A stretch of DNA of 52,021 nt. It comes from Oceaniradius stylonematis. Its GTDB lineage: Bacteria; Pseudomonadota; Alphaproteobacteria; Rhizobiales; Rhizobiaceae. The stretch is taken from NCBI RefSeq assembly GCF_003149475.2, contig NZ_QFWV02000008.1, positions 299,785 through 351,805 of the forward strand. The letters are read 5' to 3'. The translations under genes and the position numbers were made by a program. The notes under the pieces were generated by a model, which searched no databases, was not told the origin of the DNA, and worked only from the letters and a program-made list of their open reading frames with translations. Below are positions 42,697 through 52,021 of the stretch, one piece after another; positions within the stretch are counted from its first letter, which is position 1, and the number at the start of each line of letters is the position of its first letter.

Positions 42697-43524
42697 ATGT
42701 CGAACAACGGAACAGACTGGACCGACGATGAGGTGGAAGCTTGCGTGGCTGCATACTTCGAGCATCTTGCGTTGGACGTGAGCGGTGAGCGCTTCAACAA
42801 GGCGCATCTCTACAGGGAATTGACCAGTTTGATCCCGCGCACCGAAAAAGCCATCGAGTTCAAATTCCAGAATATCTCAGCCGTTCTCGATCAGATGGGT
42901 GTCGAGTGGATTCGCGGTTTGGCACCGCGCAATAACTTCCAACGTGCTTTGGCAGATGCCGTTGATAGAAGGCTGCCGCATTTTCTAGCGCTGGATTTGT
43001 CGCAGCCCGAAACCGGCATGAGCGACCCAGCCGGACTCTACATTGAGCCGGCGCCCGAACGAGCCACCAAACCTAACCCTCTCCCAACATACATAGAACG
43101 ATTAATCCGAAAGTTCGATCCCATCGAGCGCGACCAGAAGAATCGAGCATTGGGAGAAGCCGGGGAAGAACTGATACTTCATTTCGAGCGGCATTCCCTT
43201 GAAGGGCACCAACGAGACGATCTTGCACGGAAAGTGCGCTGGGTTTCAAAGGAGGACGGTGACGGCGCCGGATATGACATCCTGAGCTTCGAACCCGACG
43301 GGCGGGAGAAGTTCGTGGAAGTGAAAACCACTGCTGGCAGCAGCCGAACACCGTTCTTCATCAGCCGCAACGAAACGGAGTTCTCTCGTGAAAGCGGCGA
43401 TCGCTTTCGGCTCATGCGCCTGTACGATTTTCGGCGCGACCCAAGAGCGTTCGAAATGGCCGGCTCGATCGACAAACATGTTCGACTAACGGCCGAGCAC
43501 TACCGGGCCGACTTTGAAGCGTAG
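42697..43524 (+). CDS. DUF3883-domain protein, probable nuclease-like defence protein
   Basis: A 275-aa soluble protein in AT-richer DNA. The N-terminal region (about 6-95; WTDDEVEACVAAYFEHL, RTEKAIEFKFQNISAVLDQMG) resembles the module found before HNH or DUF3883 domains in restriction-like proteins. The C-terminal DUF3883 domain (about 150-250) has GEAGEELILHFER, GYDILSFEPDG and EKFVEVKTTAG, i.e. a PD-(D/E)xK-like Asp then E-x-K core. ATG 42697 begins the domain-bearing part; 21 upstream codons are open but lack a supported start. No partner gene flanks it. A role in defence is inferred from the family. Confidence 0.78.
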   Translation: MSNNGTDWTDDEVEACVAAYFEHLALDVSGERFNKAHLYRELTSLIPRTEKAIEFKFQNISAVLDQMGVEWIRGLAPRNNFQRALADAVDRRLPHFLALDLSQPETGMSDPAGLYIEPAPERATKPNPLPTYIERLIRKFDPIERDQKNRALGEAGEELILHFERHSLEGHQRDDLARKVRWVSKEDGDGAGYDILSFEPDGREKFVEVKTTAGSSRTPFFISRNETEFSRESGDRFRLMRLYDFRRDPRAFEMAGSIDKHVRLTAEHYRADFEA

Positions 43525-43560
43525 GCCATATTTGCGGTGAAATGCTGCGCTTTCAGCGCG

Positions 43561-43710
43561 TCAGTTCACCGCGCCGGCGACATTGCCGGCGGCCTGCTGG
43601 GTGGCGTTGACGGCGTTGGCTGTGTCCTGGCCGACGCCGCGGATCGTGTTGGCGCAGCCGGCAAGGGCAACGAGGATTGCGGCAACCGTCACAAGTCTGA
43701 TGGGGTTCAT
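43561..43710 (-). CDS. Entericidin-like small lipoprotein
   Basis: A 49-aa lipoprotein, MNPIRLVTVAAILVALAGCA, lipobox ALAGC with lipidated Cys19. The mature peptide (ANTIRGVGQDTANAVNATQQ) follows the entericidin A/B pattern. AGGAGC lies before ATG 43710. Entericidins are stress-related membrane-active lipoproteins in enterics; function in rhizobia is not established. It is too short to be judged by length alone, but lipobox and ribosome-binding site are convincing. Confidence 0.82.
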   Translation of the reverse strand: MNPIRLVTVAAILVALAGCANTIRGVGQDTANAVNATQQAAGNVAGAVN

Positions 43711-43825
43711 GGGTTGGCTCCTGCTGTTCGGGACACATGGTGATGCACAATGCCGCCGGGGTCCAGATATTCCGGCGGGCCGGCAGCCGCGGCGCACGGT
43801 GCCGTGACGCCCGCGATGACGCCGA

Positions 43826-44635
43826 TCACGCATCCTGCCAGTTGATGCGCCGCCACCGCGCCTCGATCAGCGAATAGAGCGCAAAGGCAATCAGGCCCAG
43901 CCCCATCGCCGTCAGAAGAAGCGGCCCCGCCGGCAGCCCCGCGATGAAGGCCAGCGCATCGGACAGGCCGGGCGGGTCGTCCGCGCCGCCGCCGGCGGTC
44001 AGGAACCTGTAGAAGGTAAGCAGGGCTAGAATGACGAACACGCCGCCGCGCGCGCACAGCCCGGTGATGGAGATCGGATGGATCCACGCCATCGCCTCCT
44101 CGCTGGCCTGGAAGTGGTCGGCATATTTGCGTTTGATCGCCTTGACGAAATGGGCGATCGCCACCGCCAGGAAGACGAGACACAGGATCAGCGCGACCCA
44201 ACGGTCCGCGACGAAGCTTTCCAGCCACCTCGCCGCACCGCCCCCGCTGCCGCCCGAACTGCCCGCATTGCCGAACACGCCGAGCAGGGAGAGCGTATAC
44301 TGGCCGAGCGCGCCATAGGTGACGGCACTGGCGAGCAAACCGGCTCGAACGCCAAGGCCCTTGATGCTGGTGCCATGGTCGTCGGTGTCGAAGATCGCCT
44401 GGACAAGCCGCCATGCCACATAGCCTGCAAGACCGATCACCAGAAGCCACAGGATGAACGTGCCGAACGGCTGCTCGCGCAAGGTCCGCACCGCATCGCG
44501 CGTCGCCGATCCCCCTTCTCCGACGCCCGCGCCGATGACGATCAGAACACCGATGACAAGGTAAACGACGCCCCGCGCGCCATACCCGAACCGGGCCAGA
44601 TATTCGATCCAATGTCCGTGTTGCCTGAGCGTCAC
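43826..44635 (-). CDS. DUF1206 family membrane protein
   Basis: A 269-aa protein with six predicted helices arranged as three repeated pairs, the hallmark of DUF1206: repeat starts at LARFGYGARGVVYLVIG, then GLLASAVTYGALGQYTLS, then GLCARGGVFVILALLTF. Start GTG 44635 overlaps the PAP2 stop in GTGA, showing coupling. A Gly/Ser-rich loop (GSSGGSGGGAARW) separates repeats. Function unknown. Confidence 0.88.
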   Translation of the reverse strand: MTLRQHGHWIEYLARFGYGARGVVYLVIGVLIVIGAGVGEGGSATRDAVRTLREQPFGTFILWLLVIGLAGYVAWRLVQAIFDTDDHGTSIKGLGVRAGLLASAVTYGALGQYTLSLLGVFGNAGSSGGSGGGAARWLESFVADRWVALILCLVFLAVAIAHFVKAIKRKYADHFQASEEAMAWIHPISITGLCARGGVFVILALLTFYRFLTAGGGADDPPGLSDALAFIAGLPAGPLLLTAMGLGLIAFALYSLIEARWRRINWQDA

Positions 44636-45390
44636 CGGCCCGCCTCCTCTGGCTGAAGGGATATTGGTGCGGCCTCGCCGGGCCGGAGAAGATCGGCCAT
44701 CAGCCAGCACAGCACGGCCCATGCGGCGCCCAGGCACCAGCCGGCCAGCACGTCGGACGGCCAGTGGACGCCGAGATAGACACGGCTGATGCCGACAATG
44801 AGCGACAAAGCGAGCCCGGTGGCGACGATATAGACCCGGAAGGCGGGACGTTCGACGGCGCGCAGAAGGGCCAGTGCCAGGGCCAGATAGGCAACCATGC
44901 TCACGGTCGCGTGGGCACTGGGAAAGGACGACGTCATCGTGCGGTCGAGATGGTCGACGAGATCGGGCCGGGCCCTGTCGAATGCGGCTTTTGCCAGTTG
45001 CGCGACGGCGGTGCCCGATGTCAGCGTCAGGGCGAAGAACAGCGCGGCCGCGCCCTGCCCCACGGCGGCGAGGCCGACGGCCAGCACCACGGCCAGCGTG
45101 ACGAGGAATGTGTAGCCGCCCAGCACGGTGTAGTCGAACATGATGTCCTCGAACCATGGCGGGCCCCACGGGTCGGCCAGATCGGCGGGCGAGCGCAGCG
45201 CCCGGACGATGGCCTCGTCGAAAGCGGCGGTCCAACCCTGGCTCACCGCCACCGCGACCAGCACAAAGACGGTCATGCATCCGATGATGACGACAACGGC
45301 CCACCATCGCCCCCCGCGCGGACCGCTTGCCGCCCGTGCGGCGGGCGTGTTGGCAGGGCTGGATTGCAGCAGAAGGTCAGGCGAGGACAT
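44632..45390 (-). CDS. PAP2-family membrane phosphatase
   Basis: A 252-aa membrane protein with about six helices. The three PAP2 motifs are complete: KAAFDRARPDL, SSFPSAHATVS and SRVYLGVHWPSDVLAG, giving the Arg, Ser-x-x-His and Arg/His/Asp active-site set. Family members dephosphorylate lipid phosphates such as undecaprenyl pyrophosphate or phosphatidic acid in the envelope. It overlaps the DUF1206 start by 4 bp and lies 230 bp from the divergent uvrB. Confidence 0.9.
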   Translation of the reverse strand: MSSPDLLLQSSPANTPAARAASGPRGGRWWAVVVIIGCMTVFVLVAVAVSQGWTAAFDEAIVRALRSPADLADPWGPPWFEDIMFDYTVLGGYTFLVTLAVVLAVGLAAVGQGAAALFFALTLTSGTAVAQLAKAAFDRARPDLVDHLDRTMTSSFPSAHATVSMVAYLALALALLRAVERPAFRVYIVATGLALSLIVGISRVYLGVHWPSDVLAGWCLGAAWAVLCWLMADLLRPGEAAPISLQPEEAGR

Positions 45391-45620
45391 GGTCCGTCCG
45401 TGAATGGCGGTGGCAGCCGGGTCGCCGGCCTTCGCGCCGCCCGTCCTGCCGATGGTTGTCGACTGTGTTGGCGGTCAACGCCGACATGGCCGCGATGGTT
45501 CCCGCTGCGGCTGACGCGATTGGAGGGCGCCCTGGCTCATGACACCCTCCTGTCAGCAGCAGCGGATCAAAGGCGCGCGTCGGCCTTCCTTTTGCCCCGC
45601 CTTTTTCCCATATTGGGCGC

Positions 45621-48637
<3,017 letters not shown>

Positions 48638-48641
<4 letters not shown>

Positions 48642-49252
48642 CGGCCCCCGCGCCCGTCCCCGCCCCTGCGCGCCGGGCTGCCCTCGCCCTGATCGCGCTC
48701 GCCCTGACGGCACTGCCCGCCCGCGCGCTAGACTGGACCGCCAGCGAGAGAACCGTCCACTACGCCATCGACGGGTCGACTGGCATGGCGCTCTACCGGT
48801 CGATCGGCGCCAACGGGCCGGTGGTCAGCCTCAGGCGCGCCATCGCGCTCACCGAATATGAGCTTTTGTGGGGCCGCGACTATGTGCCCGACGGCACCGC
48901 CTGCCGGCTCGCCGAAGTGCGCCCGTTCCTGACCATCACCTACCGCCTGCCCCGCCCGCGCGCCGCACTCGACGGCGGAACACAGGCCAAATGGTCCACC
49001 TTCATCGCCGGCATCACCGCCCATGAGCATGTGCATGGCGCGCTGATGCGCGGCATGGTCGACGACATTATCGGTGAGACGCTGGGGCTGGTGGTGACGG
49101 ACGATCCGGGCTGCCAGAAAATCCGCGCCGAGGTGGAGCGGCGGGTCATCGCCGCCCATGCGCGCTACAAGGCCAAGAACCGCGCGTTCGAGCAAAGCGA
49201 AATGGCGCCGGGCGGCAATGTGCAGCGGCTGGTGCTGGGGTTGGTGAAGTAG
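48638..49252 (+). CDS. DUF922-family secreted zinc protease-like protein
   Basis: A 204-aa protein from GTG 48638, which overlaps the uvrB stop (GTGA). A signal peptide covers about residues 1-30 ([19 protein letters not shown]). DUF922 has an HExxH-type site: [15 protein letters not shown] (HEHVH, about 130-134). Earlier conserved parts are [21 protein letters not shown] and FLTITYRLP. Members are predicted periplasmic zinc proteases; substrate unknown. Coupling to uvrB is positional and does not suggest a repair role. Confidence 0.85.
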
Positions 49253-49294
49253 GCGGCTGCGCCTCCCCTTCTCCCCGCCATCCAATCCTGCGTC

Positions 49295-49317
49295 ATCCTC
49301 GGGCTTGACCCGAGGAT
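49295..49317. repeat. Intergenic palindrome ATCCTCGGG...CCCGAGGAT
   Basis: A 9-bp perfect stem with loop CTTGA. The unit TCATCCTCGGGCTTGACC is a form I recognise from intergenic regions of many alphaproteobacteria. It lies 43 bp after the DUF922 stop and could also act as a terminator. Confidence 0.6.
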
Positions 49318-49366
49318 CCATTCCGTGATGCCTAGGCATCCTCGATGCCGGAAACATGGCGCCGCA

Positions 49367-49517
49367 CCCCCACCCTTCATCCCTCCCCACAAGGGGGAGG
49401 GACGACGTCCGCACACCACCCTTGTCGTCAACATTCGAGCCAGGCTTGGAATCCCATCCGGTGGGTGCGATGCCAAGGCCTTCCCTCCCCCTTGTGGGGA
49501 GGGATGAAGGGTGGGGG
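49367..49517. mobile_element. REPIN/MITE-like unit with 36-bp inverted repeats
   Basis: The 36 bp at 49367-49402 are exactly the reverse complement of 49482-49517. Each arm contains its own small palindrome (TCCCCACAAGGGGGA core). The arms enclose 79 bp of non-coding sequence. Two REP-type palindromes in opposite orientation around a spacer is the architecture of REPIN-like non-autonomous elements. No transposase gene is present in the window. Confidence 0.65.
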
Positions 49518-49599
49518 TTTCTGGGCCCGGAGCCGACCGTTGGATGCCCCTCACCCGACTGCGACCGGCGCTTGCACCGCTCGCGCGGTCTCGTATCCC

Positions 49600-49619
49600 T
49601 CTCCCCGCGCGCGGGGAGA
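49600..49619. repeat. 20-bp perfect palindrome beside the clpS fragment
   Basis: TCTCCCCGCGCGCGGGGAGA is self-complementary and ends 8 bp past the stop of the minus-strand clpS remnant. It may be the former clpS terminator or another REP-like unit. Confidence 0.55.
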
Positions 49620-49627
49620 AGGAAAGC

Positions 49628-49801
49628 CTACTCCTCCGGCTCCGCCGCGAACGTCAGCGGAAAGCCGGCGGCCTTGCCCGCATCGGTCGCGCGCCCGGCC
49701 TTGGTCTCGGCGACATCGCGGGTGAAGACGGCGACGACGCACGACCCCTGCCGGTGCGCGGTGATCATGATGCGGGTGGCCTGGTCGCCGGTCACCCGGG
49801 A
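49628..49801 (-). pseudogene. C-terminal fragment of a ClpS-family adaptor
   Basis: A 57-codon minus-strand frame (stop TAG 49628-49630) translates to QATRIMITAHRQGSCVVAVF, then TRDVAETKAGRATDAGKAAG and FPLTFAAEPEE. This matches the C-terminal half of ClpS-type adaptors, including the A-E-T-K segment and the EPEE ending of a rhizobial subgroup. The frame meets a TAG at 49802-49804, exactly where AT-richer sequence begins; the N-terminal half with the N-degron-binding D-D-Y-T-P motif is absent from the window. I infer disruption by the neighbouring insertion. The family call is from memory of the pattern. Confidence 0.6.
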
Positions 49802-49880
49802 CTAGGCCTTAAGCACAGCTGCGACGAATAAGTATGCAAACGCTAGATCGAACGTTCGTCAGCGGATTTGACAGGCCTGT

Positions 49881-49895
49881 GTGATGCCACATCAC
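49881..49895. promoter_or_regulatory. Inverted repeat upstream of the 610-aa gene
   Basis: GTGATG (49881-49886), spacer CCA, CATCAC (49890-49895): a perfect 6-3-6 inverted repeat. A TATATT at 49901-49906 follows and could be a -10; TTGACA at 49868-49873 is too far for that -10. The repeat is placed to act as an operator, possibly of a repressor encoded elsewhere. Confidence 0.4.
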
Positions 49896-49911
49896 GCACA
49901 TATATTGGGAT

Positions 49912-51744
49912 GTGAAAGAATTGACACTCGCGACCCAATATGAGCGGCTCAAACGCAAAAAGCCCGTAAAGCAAGGGAAACTGGATATGCAAATTGGCAG
50001 TAAGGATTGGTTTGAGTTCAGCACCGAGCTTAAGCGCCGCTACAAAAACGCGACGTGGATCCCACTCCGAGCGTGTTTGACCAATTCCAACGAAGTCAGG
50101 CTAAACCAAGTCGGCCTTATCGAGGATGGAATATACGTCGGCACGGCGGCCTTTCCTCCCGACAGAATGGCCGAAGCCGAGCATTGCGGATGGCACGAGA
50201 TAGGCATTGGCACGACGCCAAGCCCTTTCGCCTATGAAGATGGGCAATACAAGCGGGCAGATGAGTTTCAGTACAACGAAAAACAAACAATCGGATCCAA
50301 TCTTGTATTCGAACGCCGCATCAGTGCCATTGGAAAGAGAAATTGGATCATCGATCCGGATCTAACGCTCGCGCTCAAACTTTTTCCTGATGGAGACAAT
50401 TGGATCGCGCCGGACGAGAATTTCACTATAGCCGTACGGACAAAACAAGATCATGACGGAAATTCAACTTTAGTCGAGATAAGGAAGGATTTTCTCCTCG
50501 ATTACTTAGCAGCAAGAAATCTCAATCTTCGGATGTCAATCTATCGTCAGCGGGTTATGACCGTAAATGCACTAAGCGAAACGCCCTATGATTCTGTGGG
50601 TACCCTAGATGAACAACGAGACGGTGCTCGCTTTTCACTGCTTATTCGCACGCTCGACCAAATCTACGGCGGAGAGGCCGCTGTTTTTCACGTCTGGCAC
50701 GAAGATTTTGATCATCGTCAAGACTCACCAAAACTAGATGCCAGTTCTGGGAAAAGAACAGGTGGAGCGAGCAAAACAGTAAAGGGGCGAGCGTACTCCG
50801 GGTTTCGCATTGAAGGAGAATTCTGGCGTGACGAGTGGATCGAACACAACGGATATAGTCCGCGGGTAAGGTTCGATGAACCAAACGTTTATCCTCAGTT
50901 CGTCGTTGAAAACGACGGCACAAAAATGGCTTCGAACAATCTAGCACACGAAGACATAGGGCGATGGCTTTGGTTTAGAACGCAGGTCATCCAGTCGCTC
51001 TTGTCCAACAAAGGATTCTTTTTGAAGTGGTATACAGATGACACTGCTGGCGTGTTCTCGCCGTCCGGCCAAAATGTTCATTTCGGATTGAATGAGCATA
51101 ACCTAATCGTAGCTTACGCGTATGAAGTTGCGCGGCTACCCGTATGGCAACAGGAGATTTGGGCTGCCTACTCGGTAGAGCCGGAAGGTGGACTTGGCGA
51201 CGAGCTCGCCGCTTCACATGTCAGGGCTGCTCCGGCCCACACTAAAGCCCCAGAGGAGAAACTACTGGGCTGTATAGAGTTGCTTAATGCGTCGTTTGCG
51301 AAAAAATTCGGATCAGAGCTGTATGCTCACACGGAAGAGGTGCAGAACAAAGCGCGCCCAATCTCACGTTATTCCGTTTTCAGCGACGCAGATCTTCTGA
51401 GATTGGCCAAAGAGCTTCACCGAACGGTGATCGAGCCGATTAGAATTGGCGTCCTGCGATCTGCTCTGAACCAACCGGATTCGAAGCTAGGCTCGCTGAA
51501 GTTGATAGAACAAATTCTGACCGACTTAGTTGGTCAAGATCCAGCGCACAATCTCATGGGTGTTTTGCACGGAGTGTATCAGCTGAGAATCGCAGATTCT
51601 CATTTGACTAGTGCGGCGATCGAACCAGCATTTCAGCTGGCTCAGATCGATCGCGGCGTTCATCATGTGCGGCAAGCAAAACAGCTGATTGACAACTTTG
51701 CCCGTTCTCTATGGGAAATCGCCGGATCAATTGATTCGAGGTAG
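49912..51744 (+). CDS. Large protein of unknown family with a C-terminal HEPN-like Rx4H motif
   Basis: A 610-aa soluble protein in clearly AT-richer DNA with non-host codon use. GTG 49912 is the first start; ATG 49987 (MQIGSKDWFEF) has AAGGGA upstream and would suit transcription from the TATATT at 49901. I do not recognise the N-terminal or central parts (charged, aromatic-rich, no membrane segment; WIPLRACLTNSNEV, FHVWHEDFDH, WRDEWIEHNGYSPRVRFDEPN). The helical C-terminus (about 490-605) has LLRLAKELHRTVIEPIRIGVL and HNLMGVLHGVYQLRIADSHL; R-I-A-D-S-H fits the R-x4-H catalytic motif of HEPN ribonucleases. A solitary toxin or abortive-infection effector is a hypothesis only. Confidence 0.75.
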   Translation: MKELTLATQYERLKRKKPVKQGKLDMQIGSKDWFEFSTELKRRYKNATWIPLRACLTNSNEVRLNQVGLIEDGIYVGTAAFPPDRMAEAEHCGWHEIGIGTTPSPFAYEDGQYKRADEFQYNEKQTIGSNLVFERRISAIGKRNWIIDPDLTLALKLFPDGDNWIAPDENFTIAVRTKQDHDGNSTLVEIRKDFLLDYLAARNLNLRMSIYRQRVMTVNALSETPYDSVGTLDEQRDGARFSLLIRTLDQIYGGEAAVFHVWHEDFDHRQDSPKLDASSGKRTGGASKTVKGRAYSGFRIEGEFWRDEWIEHNGYSPRVRFDEPNVYPQFVVENDGTKMASNNLAHEDIGRWLWFRTQVIQSLLSNKGFFLKWYTDDTAGVFSPSGQNVHFGLNEHNLIVAYAYEVARLPVWQQEIWAAYSVEPEGGLGDELAASHVRAAPAHTKAPEEKLLGCIELLNASFAKKFGSELYAHTEEVQNKARPISRYSVFSDADLLRLAKELHRTVIEPIRIGVLRSALNQPDSKLGSLKLIEQILTDLVGQDPAHNLMGVLHGVYQLRIADSHLTSAAIEPAFQLAQIDRGVHHVRQAKQLIDNFARSLWEIAGSIDSR

Positions 51745-52021
51745 CTCAGAGGAACGCCATCCCTGAAGGCAACCTGCAAAACTTATCCCCCTTCCCTCAC
51801 CCTCCCCCATACTCCCCTCACCCCTTTCGCGAAGGCTCGGGTCTAGAACCGACCATCCGGGGAAAGGGGCGGCGGCGTGGTCGGCCGGGCAGAGGTGTCC
51901 GGCTGGAGGATGACTCCCCAGATCACGGCGGAATGAAGGTGGCTCCGGATCGCGGGCGTTCCCCGCAATTCACCGCCGCACCCTGTCGAGCGACAAGCGA
52001 GACAGAAAGGTCTGCGGCGGC
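51745..52021. other. Non-coding right end with a structured element
   Basis: No gene is convincing in the 277 bp after the 610-aa gene. 51781-51830 is a C/T-rich degenerate repeat related to the CTCCCC family. From about 51840 the GC content returns to host level. The last 49 bases can fold: CCGCCGCA (51973-51980) pairs with TGCGGCGG (52013-52020), with an inner CTGTC (51983-51987) / GACAG (52001-52005) stem. Confidence 0.45.

Larger units (their letters stand above)
49253..49627. other. Repeat-rich spacer
   Basis: No gene is supported in this stretch. It carries several palindromic repeats listed separately (49295, 49367-49517, 49600), and looks like a landing site for small mobile palindromic units. 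Confidence 0.6.

Noticed and set aside
49356-49805. Plus-strand frames across the repeat-rich spacer
   Set aside because: They translate palindromic repeats and the antisense of the clpS fragment; no start signal or protein pattern supports them.
51840-52021. RNase P or SRP RNA gene at the right edge
   Set aside because: The folded segment lacks the conserved core sequences of either RNA; only a generic two-part stem is visible.

Overview
The window is 52 kb of GC-rich chromosomal DNA that looks alphaproteobacterial, most likely order Hyphomicrobiales (Rhizobiales). The evidence is the gene order murA - DUF2948 - hisD - UPF0262, a UvrB with a long N-terminal extension, DUF1344/DUF1206/DUF1499/DUF1176 proteins, an entericidin-like lipoprotein, a remnant of the EPEE-ending ClpS family and CtrA-like boxes. 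Genus-level placement would be a guess.

Layout. 1-1230: AT-richer pair encoding a secreted trypsin-like protease (cut by the window edge) and a secreted protein with two Trypco2-like domains. 1338-5443: cell-wall/histidine cluster (small basic protein, murA, DUF2948, hisD, UPF0262). 5644: tRNA-Thr(GGT). 6353-10098: a binding-protein ABC importer of the ferric-iron type whose ATPase gene faces the other two genes. 10220-12290: gpgP and gpgS, the two-step glucosylglycerate pathway; a GH13 phosphorylase of the glucosylglycerate type lies at 17526-19418. Between them are a hydrolase, fadD, a BASS-type symporter and an OmpA-family protein. 19480-23602: tight operon for a TPR/beta-barrel protein, a FecR-domain protein and a CHASE2 cyclase. 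23929-31942: aspartate aminotransferase, EAL protein, GST, PQQ-type sugar dehydrogenase, DUF1499, HD hydrolase, DUF1176 and EamA transporter. 32276-33085: two DUF1344 paralogues. 33138-36796: enolase-superfamily enzyme with a zinc alcohol dehydrogenase, a thioesterase and an extensin-like lipoprotein. 37029-40172: DevB-DevC-DevA type ABC exporter. 40221-45390: small envelope proteins, a membrane zinc peptidase, a solitary DUF3883 protein, entericidin, DUF1206 and PAP2. 45621-49252: uvrB, interrupted in frame by palindromic repeats, and a DUF922 protease. 49253-49800: repeat-rich spacer and a ClpS C-terminal fragment. 49912-51744: an AT-richer 610-residue protein of unknown family with a C-terminal Rx4H motif reminiscent of HEPN RNases.

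Most of the window is ordinary core and accessory metabolism. The three AT-richer pieces (1-1230, about 42600-43530, about 49810-51770) read as horizontally acquired and carry the most unusual proteins. The other notable structures are the repeats inside uvrB, a 36-bp inverted-repeat element at 49367-49517, and an array of 10-bp repeats upstream of the TPR/FecR/CHASE2 operon. Base composition was judged by eye; no search or alignment program was run.
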